From NCBI RefSeq assembly GCF_014648055.1, contig NZ_BMQJ01000017.1:62001-126000 (forward strand): DNA of 64,000 bases. Direction: 5' to 3'. The position numbers and the translations under genes were made by a program. Every line of letters begins with the position of its first letter. Positions within the stretch are counted from its first letter, which is position 1. The stretch comes from Streptosporangium pseudovulgare. Lineage in GTDB: Bacteria > Actinomycetota > Actinomycetes > Streptosporangiales > Streptosporangiaceae. Of this stretch, positions 26,723 to 34,898 are shown piece after piece. The notes beneath the pieces are model-generated. The model did no database searches. It saw only the letters and a list, made by a program, of their open reading frames with translations, and was not told the origin of the DNA.

Positions 26723-27544
26723 TCAGCGGCGTACGGCCGCGAACCTGAGCCGCACGTAATCCGCCATCCAACCGGTCTCCCGGCGCAGCGCGGGCGCGGC
26801 CAGCTCGTTGACCCGGCGCAGCAGCGGCTCGACCATCCCGGTGGGGACCGTGCGGAGCAGCGACCCGGCGAACATCCGCACCCAGCCGGCCGCCCCGTCC
26901 GGGCACTCGTCCATGGGGGTCGGCCGGTCGAAGTACTCCAGCAGCCGGACGACGAACCCGCCCCGCTCCAGCCGCGCGGCGTACTCGGCCGGAGTCGGGA
27001 AGTACCACGGCAGGTCGGGCTCGGGCAGCCCGTGCTCCCGCCAGGCGGTGGACATCGCCGCCGTCAGCGCGGCGCAGTTGCCCGCGCCGCCCATCTCGGC
27101 GACGAACCGCCCGCCCGGGGCCAGTGCCTCCCGCACGCTGGCTATCACCGCGTCCGGCTCGCGGCCCATCCAGTGCAGCGCGGCGTTGGAGAAGACCGCG
27201 TCGTACGGCTGGGCGACCGTGAAGTCGCTGCCGTCGCCGACGATGAAGTCGATTCCGGGGTACTGCGCCAGGGCCTTCTCGATCATCGCCGCCGAGCCGT
27301 CGATCCCGAGGACGTGGGCGCCCCGGGCGGTGATCTCGGCGCTCAGCACCCCGATGCCGCAGCCGAGGTCGACGACCCGCTCACCCGGCCGCGGGTCCAG
27401 CAGGTCGACCAGGGGCGCGCCGTACGCGGAGACGTATCCGAAGCCGGTGTCGTGGGTGCGAACGCTCCACCTCGTCATGCCGGGGGTGTCGTTTAGCAAG
27501 ACGTCAGCTCTCTTCCGAACACCACGCCTCTTGCCGGTGCTCAC
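26723..27544 (-). CDS. Class I SAM-dependent methyltransferase
   Basis: 273 residues from a GTG at 27544; the conserved part starts at an in-frame ATG (27478, MTRWSVRTHDTGFGY), so the first 22 basic residues may not be translated. SAM-binding motif I is VVDLGCGIGVLSAEI, the acidic residue of motif II is in HVLGIDGSAAMIEKAL, and DAVFSNAALHWM is the motif typical of trans-aconitate/small-molecule methyltransferases. Substrate unknown. A TAAAGT hexamer five bases upstream of the GTG could be a -10. It is upstream of, and in the same direction as, the helicase cassette, but 111 bases and an inverted repeat separate them. Confidence 0.82.
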   Translation of the reverse strand: MSTGKRRGVRKRADVLLNDTPGMTRWSVRTHDTGFGYVSAYGAPLVDLLDPRPGERVVDLGCGIGVLSAEITARGAHVLGIDGSAAMIEKALAQYPGIDFIVGDGSDFTVAQPYDAVFSNAALHWMGREPDAVIASVREALAPGGRFVAEMGGAGNCAALTAAMSTAWREHGLPEPDLPWYFPTPAEYAARLERGGFVVRLLEYFDRPTPMDECPDGAAGWVRMFAGSLLRTVPTGMVEPLLRRVNELAAPALRRETGWMADYVRLRFAAVRR

Positions 27545-27629
27545 GAGACACTTTAGAGCCTCGGAGATGCCCCGACATATCAGTCCGAGAAGCCCCTTTG
27601 GTCAGCGACCGTCCCACGGGTTCCCTGTG

Positions 27630-28706
27630 TCAGTCGGCCTTCTTCGCGTCCCAGCGGTGGCGGAGGTAGCCCTTGGCCGCGTCGATCTCCGACACGGTCA
27701 GGTAGACCGGCTCGGCCCTGGTCGCGGGCAGCTTGGCCGCCAGCGCCTGGTCGAGGGCGCCGCGCATCCGCAGGGCCTCCGTCCGCACCGGGCGGGCGTA
27801 GCCCTTCATCATGAGGTTCTGGCCCCGGTCGGAGAACAGGAACTCCTCCCACAGGCGCGCGGCGGCCGGGTGCGGGGCGTTCCTGCTGATCGCCTGCACG
27901 TAGTAGCCGCCGAGCGCGGTGCCGCCCGGGACGACGACCTTCCAGCCGGGCCGGCCCGTCCCGGCCGCCGCGGCGGCCCGTACGGCGTTCTGGTAGTCCC
28001 AGTCGATGACGGCGTTGGCCGTCCGCTCCGCGGGTGCGAGGTTGCCCGCCCGGCGGAGGCGGTCGAAGAACTCCACGCCCCGCTCCACCTTGGCGCCGCC
28101 GTCGCCGAGGGACACCGCCATCACCCCGCCGAAGGCCGCCGCGGACTGCCGGGGGTCGCCGGGCAGCGCGACACGGTAGCCGGGTTTGAGCAGGTCGGCG
28201 TAGGACGACGGGGCCGCGACCTTCGAGGAGTCGTAGGCGATGGACATGTAGCCGCCGTACCCGGCGTACCAGCGCCCCGCGGGGTCCTTGACGCGGTCGG
28301 GGATGTCCTGCCAGCCCTGCACCCGGTAGGGGGCGAAGGAGCCGGCGTGGGCGACCGCGACCTCCAGGCTCAGGTCGAACACGTCGGGCCTGAGCCGGCC
28401 CGCGGCCTGGATCTCCCGCTCGCTGCTCGCGCCGGGTTCGAGCTGATCGACCTTGATCCCGTACTCCCGGGAGAAGGTGTCGATGATCTCGCCGTAGTTG
28501 ATCCAGTCGCGCGGCAGCCCGATCACGGTGAGCGAGCCCTCCTTGCGGGCCGCCTCGACCAGACGGTCCATGGTCGAGAACCCCTCCCGCATGGAGGCGG
28601 CGTTCACCTTGACCGGTGGAAGCTGCCTGGTCTCGGTGGCCGGGGCGCCACACCCGGCGATCGTGGCGACGAGGAGCACGGCGGCGGCGCTGATGCGTAC
28701 GGTCAC
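27630..28706 (-). CDS. Extracellular solute-binding lipoprotein
   Basis: 358 residues from a GTG at 28706. The N-terminus VTVRISAAAVLLVATIAGCG is a lipoprotein signal with lipobox IAGC. The rest is a two-lobed periplasmic-binding fold of the PotD/iron-binding class: EGSLTVIGLPRDWINYGEII, VFDLSLEVAVAHAG, YGGYMSIAYDSSKV, AVIDWDYQNAV, FSDRGQNLMMKGYARPV. No permease or ATPase gene is adjacent, so it is an orphan component here; polyamine, iron or thiamine-like ligands are possible. The start lacks a strong ribosome site. Confidence 0.85.
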   Translation of the reverse strand: MTVRISAAAVLLVATIAGCGAPATETRQLPPVKVNAASMREGFSTMDRLVEAARKEGSLTVIGLPRDWINYGEIIDTFSREYGIKVDQLEPGASSEREIQAAGRLRPDVFDLSLEVAVAHAGSFAPYRVQGWQDIPDRVKDPAGRWYAGYGGYMSIAYDSSKVAAPSSYADLLKPGYRVALPGDPRQSAAAFGGVMAVSLGDGGAKVERGVEFFDRLRRAGNLAPAERTANAVIDWDYQNAVRAAAAAGTGRPGWKVVVPGGTALGGYYVQAISRNAPHPAAARLWEEFLFSDRGQNLMMKGYARPVRTEALRMRGALDQALAAKLPATRAEPVYLTVSEIDAAKGYLRHRWDAKKAD

Positions 28707-28815
28707 CCATCGGATACTCGCCGCGACACGCGGGGCGGTCGAGGAGGCGCGGCCGTTCTTGGGAAAGGGGTTACGCCGGGAAGACCTCGGCGCCGCGCCG
28801 GGGCGGTCCGGATGG

Positions 28816-28905
28816 GCGTGGCCGGTGCGGTCCGGAGCGGCGTGGCCGGTGCGCGGCCCCTGATCTCCGGTGCGCGGGCCCGGGTCTCCGGTGCGCGGGC
28901 CCGGA
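28816..28905. repeat. Short direct repeats in non-coding gap
   Basis: GCGTGGCCGGTGCG occurs at 28816 and 28840, and TCTCCGGTGCGCGGGCCCGG occurs twice about 21 bp apart (from 28864). The surrounding 28707-28942 contains no supported gene. Confidence 0.6.
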
Positions 28906-28942
28906 GCGTCGGAGGACGGGCACGGGTCTTCGGGGAGCGGGC

Positions 28943-29170
28943 CTAACCCCGGCGGTCCGGCACGATCCTGGCCGCCGCGAGCGTGTCCTCGGCGATCTCC
29001 ACCAGGGAGCCGTCGCGCCTGCGCACGCCCAGCGTGCCGTCGCGCCAGAACTCCAGCACGCCCACCGCGTCCCGGAAGCCCTCGGGGACCCGTCGTCGCG
29101 TGGTTACCCTTTTCCCCACGTCGGATGGGGTTATGGTGATGACGAGGCGAGCGCCGAGGCCTGGGGCCAC
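28943..29170 (-). CDS. Small SH3-like protein resembling the N-domain of a GNAT acetyltransferase
   Basis: 75 residues from GTG 29170, which has GGGAGGGGG eight bases upstream. The sequence VAPGLGARLVITITPSDVGK, then VTTRRRVPEGFRDAVGVLEF and GVRRRDGSLVEIAEDTLAAA, resembles the N-terminal beta-barrel of the GCN5-type acetyltransferases that I recall sitting divergently next to fdxA in Streptomyces. The acetyltransferase domain itself is absent; the 236 bases downstream are non-coding and repetitive. It could be a stable single-domain protein or a remnant after deletion. Confidence 0.6.
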   Translation of the reverse strand: MAPGLGARLVITITPSDVGKRVTTRRRVPEGFRDAVGVLEFWRDGTLGVRRRDGSLVEIAEDTLAAARIVPDRRG

Positions 29171-29280
29171 CGTTTTTGCCCCCTCCCGTTTCGGACATGT
29201 GACGGGCACGGCAATACTAGGGCGTAGCAACCCCGCGGTCGAAGTCGCGCCTAGGTGCGTAAAGGAAGAAGGAGCCCGAG

Positions 29281-29607
29281 GTGACCTACGTCATCGCGCA
29301 GCCTTGCGTGGACGTCCTGGACAAGGCGTGCATCGAGGAGTGCCCCGTCGATTGCATCTACGAGGGCGAGCGCATGCTCTACATCCACCCCGACGAGTGC
29401 GTGGACTGCGGTGCGTGCGAACCCGTCTGCCCCGTTGAGGCGATCTTCTACGAGGACGACCTCCCCGAGCAGTGGAAGGACTTCTACAAGGCCAACGTGG
29501 AGTTCTTCGAGGAGCTGGGCTCCCCCGGCGGCGCCTCCAAGGTCGGCAAGATCGAAAAGGACCACCCGGTCGTCGCGGTCCTGCCCCCGCAGGCCGAGGG
29601 CCACTGA
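29281..29607 (+). CDS. fdxA: 7Fe ferredoxin FdxA
   Basis: 108-residue electron carrier. The first half carries PCVDVLDKACIEECPVDCIY and DECVDCGACEPVCPVEAIF, the Cys spacing of seven-iron ferredoxins ([3Fe-4S] plus [4Fe-4S]). The C-terminal extension with EQWKDFYKANVEFFEELGSP is typical of actinobacterial FdxA. GTG 29281 has GGAAGAAGGAG upstream. A possible promoter, CGGACA (29192) with TACTAG (29215), is 17 bases spaced but weak. Likely donor to cytochromes P450 or other oxidoreductases; followed by dapC after GC hairpins. Confidence 0.95.
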   Translation: MTYVIAQPCVDVLDKACIEECPVDCIYEGERMLYIHPDECVDCGACEPVCPVEAIFYEDDLPEQWKDFYKANVEFFEELGSPGGASKVGKIEKDHPVVAVLPPQAEGH

Positions 29608-29664
29608 GCGTCACCGAGCGAACGCCGGCGGGCGGCGGCGGCGCGGAGCCGCCCCGCCCGGCGG

Positions 29665-29688
29665 GGCTCCGCCCTCCCCGGCGGAGCC
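29665..29688 (+). terminator. Hairpin after fdxA
   Basis: GGCTCCGCC (29665-29673) pairs with GGCGGAGCC (29680-29688) across a six-base loop, within a GC-rich 160-base gap that contains further self-complementary pieces. Confidence 0.5.
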
Positions 29689-29769
29689 GCCCGGCCCCGC
29701 CTCGCGGGGCCACACCGATGACAAGCCATCTCCCGCGCCGGCGGGGGAGACGTCCAGCGGGGGAGAGCC

Positions 29770-30849
29770 GTGATCGATCTGCCTGATTTCCCATGGGACC
29801 GGCTGACGCCGCTGAAGAAGCTCGCGGGGTCGCATCCCGAGGGGATCGTCGACCTGTCGGTGGGCACCCCCGTCGACCCGGTCCCCGCCCTGGTACGGCA
29901 GGCCCTGGCGGACGCCTCCGACAGCCCCGGCTACCCGCTCACCCACGGCACCGAGCGGCTCCGCGCCGCCGCGGCCGGCTGGCTGCGGCGCAGGCACGGG
30001 GTGACCGTCGACCAGGCGGACGTGCTGCCGCTGATCGGCTCCAAGGAGCTGGTGGCCTGGCTGCCCACGCTGCTCGGCGTCGGCCCCGGGCAGCGGGTCG
30101 TCTTCCCCGAGCTGGCCTATCCGACCTATGACGTCGGGGCCCGCCTCGCGGGCGCCGAGCCGTACGCCGCCGACGGGCTGCTCTCGCTCGGCCCGGAGCG
30201 GGTGCCGCTGGTCTGGGTCAACTCCCCGTCCAACCCGACCGGCAAGGTCCTGCCCGTCGAGCACCTGCGCAAGGTCGTCGCCTGGGCGCGCGAGCGCGGG
30301 GCCGTCATCGCCTCCGACGAGTGCTACATCGAGCTGGGCTGGGAGGAGCGGCCGGTCTCGATCCTGCACCCGGACGTGTGCGGCGGCTCGCACGAGGGCC
30401 TGCTCGCCGTCCACTCGCTGTCCAAGCGTTCCAACCTGGCGGGATACCGCGCCGGGTTCGTCACGGGCGATCCCGCGCTGGTCAGGCGGCTGCTGGAGGT
30501 CCGCAAGCACGCCGGCATGATCGTTCCCGGGCCGGTGCAGGCGGCGGCCGCCGCCGCCCTGGACGACGACGGGCACGCCGACGAGCAGCGCGCCCGCTAC
30601 GCCGCCCGGCGCGCGGCGCTGCGCCCCGCCCTGGAGGCGGCCGGCTGGAAGATCGACCACTCCGTCGCCGGGCTGTACCTCTGGGCCTCCAACGGCGCCG
30701 ACTGCTGGTCGCAGGTCCGCGAGCTGGCCGAGAAGGGCATCCTGGCGGCCCCCGGCGACTTCTACGGCCCGGCCGGCGCGTCGCATGTCCGGATCGCGGT
30801 GACCGCGACGGATGAGCGGATAAGTGCGGCGGTGCGGCGCCTCCAGTAG
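29770..30849 (+). CDS. dapC: Succinyldiaminopimelate transaminase (actinobacterial DapC)
   Basis: PLP enzyme making N-succinyl-L,L-diaminopimelate from the 2-amino-6-oxo precursor in lysine and peptidoglycan DAP synthesis. The 359-residue fold-type I aminotransferase starts at GTG 29770 after GGGGAGAG. Landmarks: VDLSVGTPVDPVP at the N-terminus, VVFPELAYPTYDVGARLAG, VWVNSPSNPTGKVLP, the Asp/Tyr region SDECYIELGW, and the Schiff-base lysine in HSLSKRSNLAGYR. dapE for the next step but one lies about 2 kb downstream, which supports this assignment over a generic aminotransferase. Confidence 0.92.
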   Translation: MIDLPDFPWDRLTPLKKLAGSHPEGIVDLSVGTPVDPVPALVRQALADASDSPGYPLTHGTERLRAAAAGWLRRRHGVTVDQADVLPLIGSKELVAWLPTLLGVGPGQRVVFPELAYPTYDVGARLAGAEPYAADGLLSLGPERVPLVWVNSPSNPTGKVLPVEHLRKVVAWARERGAVIASDECYIELGWEERPVSILHPDVCGGSHEGLLAVHSLSKRSNLAGYRAGFVTGDPALVRRLLEVRKHAGMIVPGPVQAAAAAALDDDGHADEQRARYAARRAALRPALEAAGWKIDHSVAGLYLWASNGADCWSQVRELAEKGILAAPGDFYGPAGASHVRIAVTATDERISAAVRRLQ

Positions 30850-30860
30850 GATCCGGCGGC

Positions 30861-31571
30861 ATGATCTCTGGGGCCGCCGTGGCAGTCGGACTGGGCGTGG
30901 TCGCCCTCGTCCTGCTGGCCGGCGCGTTCGTGGCGGCCGCCCGGCGGGGCGGGCGGCGCTCCGCGCGCCGCTCACCGGCTGGGACATCCCCCGCGCGGGC
31001 CGTGCCCGCCGGGACCGCGCCGCCACCCGCCGGGACCGCGCCGCCGCCCGCGTCGCCGTCCGGGCCGGAGGCGGGCCACGCCGGCGTCGACGACCCCGAC
31101 CCCCGTGCCATCAAGGTGGGCGACACCATCGAGTGCCAGGGCGTGCGGAGCCGCGTCATGGGCGCCCTGTACCTGTCGTGGCAGGGCAACCAGTGGACCG
31201 AGTACCTCCTCGACGACGGCTCCCGCCGCGACCGGTGGCTGTCGATCGAGACGCGCCCCGGCTCCGACGACGCCCTCCACCTGGAGGTGCTGCTGTGGAC
31301 GCGGGTGCCCACCCAGGGCATGATCCCCGCGAAGACCACGCTGACCGTCGAGGGGGTCGAGTTCTTCCCGGTGGAGCGCGGCACGGCCGCCTTCCGCGGG
31401 GAGGGTGTCAGCATGCCCGAGCGGGGGCTGCTCGACTTCGCCGACTACCGCGCCGCCGACGGCCGGTTGCTCAGCTTCGAACGGCTCCAGGGCCACCGCT
31501 GGAGGTCCTTCCACGCCCAGCCCCTGCCGCCCGGTTCGATCACCTTCCACCGGCGGGCCGACCTCGCCTGA
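30861..31571 (+). CDS. Membrane-anchored DUF4178 protein
   Basis: 236 residues. A single N-terminal span (VAVGLGVVALVLLAGAFVAA) and a Pro/Ala-rich linker are followed by a DUF4178 beta-domain (IKVGDTIECQGVRSRVMGAL ... QWTEYLLDDGSRRDRWLSIE) from about residue 84 to the end. DUF4178 proteins are of unknown function and often accompany membrane-stress genes, which are not seen here. It begins 11 bases after dapC and may be cotranscribed. Confidence 0.8.
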   Translation: MISGAAVAVGLGVVALVLLAGAFVAAARRGGRRSARRSPAGTSPARAVPAGTAPPPAGTAPPPASPSGPEAGHAGVDDPDPRAIKVGDTIECQGVRSRVMGALYLSWQGNQWTEYLLDDGSRRDRWLSIETRPGSDDALHLEVLLWTRVPTQGMIPAKTTLTVEGVEFFPVERGTAAFRGEGVSMPERGLLDFADYRAADGRLLSFERLQGHRWRSFHAQPLPPGSITFHRRADLA

Positions 31572-31614
31572 CGGGAGCCCCGGCCCACCCGGCCCACTCG
31601 GCCCGGTACGCGCC

Positions 31615-31692
31615 GGAACCGTCCCCCGGGTGCGGAACCGTCTCCCGGTACGGAACCGTTTCCCGGCGCCGAGCCGTCTCCCGGTGCCGAGC
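31615..31692. repeat. Degenerate 18-19-bp tandem repeats between convergent genes
   Basis: Four imperfect units of the type GGAACCGTCTCCCGGTAC fill 31615-31692, in the 179-base gap between two convergent genes. Confidence 0.6.
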
Positions 31693-31750
31693 CGGGCGGC
31701 GCGGCTCCCGGACGGCCGGGCCCTGCGCCGTCGGCGACGGACCGGATCCC

Positions 31751-32617
31751 TCAGGAGATCTCGACCCGCGCCGCCGACGCCGCGGCGTCCGGGCGCCAGC
31801 CGTCCTCGCCCTTCGCCGACGTCCATGCCCGGCCGTCGTAACGGATCCGGCGCAGCCCGAACTCCTGGGCGTGCGCCACCGACCAGGAGGCCACCAGCCA
31901 GCCGCGCCTGCGCGAGTCGGTGTCGAGCGTGGAGCCGGGCCCCAGCGCGCGGGCCAGCCGCCGCCTGGCCCGCTCGGTGGCGGGTAGCGGCGTCGCGCTC
32001 GCCGGCTTCGCCGTGGCGCGCGCGGCCGTGGGGCTCTTGCTCGGCTTCGGGGGGAACCAGCAGTGCACGGCCCCGGGCACCCGCCCGGTGAACGCCGCGG
32101 CCAGGATCTTCCCGTCGTCCTCGTGCTGGGCGTAGGCCGACCCGTCGGCCGAGCGCTGCACCCGCTGGGCCGCCTCGTGGAGCGGCAGCTTGCGGTAGTT
32201 CTTGACCTTCACCAGCGCCGAGAAGAACTTCCCCGTGGCGTAGACGGGGTCCACGAGCTGCTCGGGCTTGCCCCAGCCCTGGGAGGGCCGCTGCTGGAAC
32301 ACCCCCACCGAGTCGCGGTCGCCGTAGGCGAGGTTGTAGAGCTTGGACTCCTGGATGCCGGTGGCGTAGGCGATGACCACGGCCCGCTCGGGCAGTTTCC
32401 TGCGGGCCGCCACCGCGGCGATGACGGCGGCCACCTGGGCCTGCTCGATGTCCAGGTCGCGGGTGCCCTTCGGGGTGGTGACCCGGCAGCCCTCGCCGAG
32501 TTCGGTGAGGGCGGGAGTCCGGTGGAGAAGCCTGAGGACGCCCACGGTGATGGACACCGCGAGCAGGACCACGATCACGATGATCGCGATGACCCCTTTG
32601 GAGAAGCGCCGTCGCAC
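31751..32617 (-). CDS. Membrane-anchored protein with lysozyme-like fold segment
   Basis: 288 residues from GTG 32617. A basic start (VRRRFSKG) is followed by one span (VIAIIVIVVLLAVSITVGVL). The conserved segment AVIAAVAARRKLPERAVVIA, YATGIQESKLYNLAYGDRDS, VGVFQQRPSQGWG resembles goose-type lysozyme/transglycosylase folds around the catalytic Glu (QES). The C-terminus is a Ser/Ala/Pro/Lys linker plus a small domain ending in SWSVAHAQEFGLRRIRYDGR. I recall homologues in many actinomycetes under uninformative names. Cell-wall cleavage is plausible but unproven. Confidence 0.75.
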   Translation of the reverse strand: MRRRFSKGVIAIIVIVVLLAVSITVGVLRLLHRTPALTELGEGCRVTTPKGTRDLDIEQAQVAAVIAAVAARRKLPERAVVIAYATGIQESKLYNLAYGDRDSVGVFQQRPSQGWGKPEQLVDPVYATGKFFSALVKVKNYRKLPLHEAAQRVQRSADGSAYAQHEDDGKILAAAFTGRVPGAVHCWFPPKPSKSPTAARATAKPASATPLPATERARRRLARALGPGSTLDTDSRRRGWLVASWSVAHAQEFGLRRIRYDGRAWTSAKGEDGWRPDAAASAARVEIS

Positions 32618-32798
32618 CCTGAAGAACCTACCGGTACGGCGAGGTGCGGAGACCCGTCTCCGGGCCGGTCCATCCGGTCGTGGCGGGCTCTCCGGCCGGC
32701 CGCGCGCCCGCCCGCCGTACCGGAGCCGGCCGCGGCGGACCCGCCGGACGGTCACGTGCCCCGGGGAGATCCGCGGCCGGGCCGGTAAGGTCGCGAGC

Positions 32799-33860
32799 AT
32801 GGGTACGCGTCTGGATCTCACACAGGACGTCGGCGCGCTCACCGCGCGGATCGTGGACGTCGAGTCGGTCAGCGGTCACGAGAAGGCGCTGGCCGACGCG
32901 GTCGAGGAGGCACTGCGGGCGCTGCCGCACCTGACCGTGCACCGCGACGGAGACGCGGTCGTCGCCCGCACCACGCTGGGCCGCGGCGAGCGGGTGGTGA
33001 TCGCCGGGCACATCGACACCGTGCCGGTCGCCGGCAACCTGCCGAGCCGGGTCGAGGACGGCCTGCTGTACGGCTGCGGCGCCTCCGACATGAAGTCCGG
33101 CGTCGCGGTCGCGCTGCGGCTGGCCGCCGCGCTGCCGGAGCCGAGCCGGGACGTCACGTACGTCTTCTACGACTGCGAGGAGATCGAGGTCGAGCGCAAC
33201 GGCCTGCTCCGGCTCAGCCGACGGCACCCCGACTGGCTCGCCGGGGACTTCGCGGTGCTCATGGAGCCCACCGACGGCGTGATCGAGGGCGGCTGCCAGG
33301 GCACGCTGCGGGCGCAGGTCATCACCCGCGGCAAACGCGCGCACAGCGCCCGGTCCTGGCTCGGGGTCAACGCCGTCCACGCGGCCGGCCCGGTCCTCGC
33401 GATCCTCGACGGCCACCGCGCCCGGCGGCCCGTCGTGGACGGGCTGGAGTACCACGAGGGCCTGAACGCGGTCGCGATCAACGGCGGCGTCGCCGGCAAC
33501 GTGATCCCCGACGAGTGCGTGGTCACCGTCAACTACCGCTTCGCCCCGGACCTGTCGCTGGAGGCGGCCCAGGAGCACGTGCGCGAGGTGTTCGACGGGT
33601 TCGAGGTCCACTTCACCGACGGGGCGCCCGGCGCGCGGCCCGGCCTGTCCCACCCGGTGGCCGCGGCCTTCCTGTCGGCCGTCGGCGGCGAACCGCGGGC
33701 CAAACTCGGCTGGACCGACGTCTCGCTCTTTTCCGGTCTCGGCGTTCCCGCGGTGAACTACGGGCCTGGTGATCCCAATCTCGCGCACCAGCGGGGGGAG
33801 TACGTCGCGCTGGAGAAGATCTTCGAGTGCGAGCGCAGAATGCTCGACTGGCTGGGCTGA
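32799..33860 (+). CDS. dapE: Succinyl-diaminopimelate desuccinylase
   Basis: M20 di-zinc amidohydrolase that releases succinate from N-succinyl-L,L-DAP. The 353-residue protein has metal-ligand motifs VVIAGHIDTVPVAG and GCGASDMKSGVAVAL (His and bridging Asp), the catalytic/ligand glutamates in VFYDCEEIEVE and the distal His in PNLAHQRGEYV. The lid domain contains RGKRAHSARSWLGVNAVHAA. ATG 32799 has AAGG upstream. Same lysine/DAP branch as dapC. A strong inverted repeat follows at 33926. Confidence 0.95.
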   Translation: MGTRLDLTQDVGALTARIVDVESVSGHEKALADAVEEALRALPHLTVHRDGDAVVARTTLGRGERVVIAGHIDTVPVAGNLPSRVEDGLLYGCGASDMKSGVAVALRLAAALPEPSRDVTYVFYDCEEIEVERNGLLRLSRRHPDWLAGDFAVLMEPTDGVIEGGCQGTLRAQVITRGKRAHSARSWLGVNAVHAAGPVLAILDGHRARRPVVDGLEYHEGLNAVAINGGVAGNVIPDECVVTVNYRFAPDLSLEAAQEHVREVFDGFEVHFTDGAPGARPGLSHPVAAAFLSAVGGEPRAKLGWTDVSLFSGLGVPAVNYGPGDPNLAHQRGEYVALEKIFECERRMLDWLG

Positions 33861-33925
33861 CGGCCGGCATGCCTGCCTGGCTGGGCTGACGGCCCGCCCG
33901 GCGACCCGGACGGGCCGGGCCCAAA

Positions 33926-33973
33926 TGAAAGTGGCTTTCCTCGTCGGCCATTTGACGGGGAAAGCCACTTTCA
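33926..33973. repeat. Perfect 15-bp inverted repeat after dapE
   Basis: TGAAAGTGGCTTTCC (33926-33940) pairs perfectly with 33959-33973 across an 18-base loop. The arms are much less GC-rich than the surroundings. It may be a terminator or a dispersed intergenic element. Confidence 0.75.
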
Positions 33974-34080
33974 GTCCCGAGCAGCACCCTCGGCGGTTAG
34001 ACGCGCGTTCGGCGAAATCCGGTTCCGTGTTCGCCAGGAGATTTTTCAAGATTTTTGTTGAACGGGCTAGCGTGTTCGGC

Positions 34081-34875
34081 ATGAAGAAGACACGCCCGGA
34101 ACGCCGGCAGGGGGCATCCCTGGTGCGCGGCGCCCTCGTTTCCGATTCCACCCACGACCAGAGGCTCCTCGACCGCAGGGGACCGGCGGACTGGCTGCAC
34201 ATGGATCCCTGGCGGGTCATGCGCATCCAGGCGGAGTTCGTGGAGGGCTTCGGACAGCTCGCCGAACTGCCCCAGGCGGTCACCGTCTTCGGGTCCGCGC
34301 GGACCAAGGAGGGCACGCCCGAGTACGAGATGGGCATCGAGCTCGGCCGCAAGTTCTCCGAGGCGGGCTACGCCGTGATCACCGGGGGCGGGCCCGGCTG
34401 CATGGAGGCGGCCAACCGGGGCGCCAGGGAGGCGGGCGGCGTCTCCGTGGGCCTGGGCATCGAGCTCCCCTTCGAGCAGCAGATGAACGAGTACGTCGAC
34501 CTCGGCATCGAGTTCCGCTACTTCTTCGTCCGCAAGACCATGTTCGTGAAGTACGCGTGCGGGTTCGTGACGCTCCCCGGCGGCTTCGGCACGATGGACG
34601 AGCTGTTCGAGGCGCTGACCCTGGTGCAGACCCGCAAGGTCACCTCCTTCCCCGTGGTGCTCATGGGCACCGAGTACTGGGGCGGCCTGCTCGACTGGAT
34701 GAGGACCACCCTGGTGGGCTCCGGAAAGATCTCCCCGGCCGACGTCGACCTGATCTACGTCACCGACGACGTGGACGAGGCCGTACGGATCATCACCGAC
34801 GCCGACCGGAACCGGTCGCGGCAGCTCCAGGACGAGGAGCGGGCGGCCGCGGACACCGTCGGCGACGCCCAGTAA
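34081..34875 (+). CDS. LOG-family nucleotide phosphoribohydrolase (TIGR00730-like), first copy
   Basis: 264-residue Rossmann-fold protein of the LOG (cytokinin riboside 5'-monophosphate phosphoribohydrolase) family. Motifs: VTVFGSARTKEGTPEYEMG, VITGGGPGCMEAANRGAREA, and the signature VTLPGGFGTMDELFEALTLV. A 90-residue N-terminal extension (MKKTRPERRQG... DPWRVMRIQAEFVEGFGQLA) distinguishes it from the second copy. The usual activity is release of a base from nucleoside 5'-monophosphates. The start ATG 34081 lacks a clear ribosome site; an AT-rich stretch at 34038-34060 precedes it and may be the promoter. Confidence 0.88.
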   Translation: MKKTRPERRQGASLVRGALVSDSTHDQRLLDRRGPADWLHMDPWRVMRIQAEFVEGFGQLAELPQAVTVFGSARTKEGTPEYEMGIELGRKFSEAGYAVITGGGPGCMEAANRGAREAGGVSVGLGIELPFEQQMNEYVDLGIEFRYFFVRKTMFVKYACGFVTLPGGFGTMDELFEALTLVQTRKVTSFPVVLMGTEYWGGLLDWMRTTLVGSGKISPADVDLIYVTDDVDEAVRIITDADRNRSRQLQDEERAAADTVGDAQ

Positions 34876-34898
34876 AAGAAGCGTCGTAAGGTCTCAAC

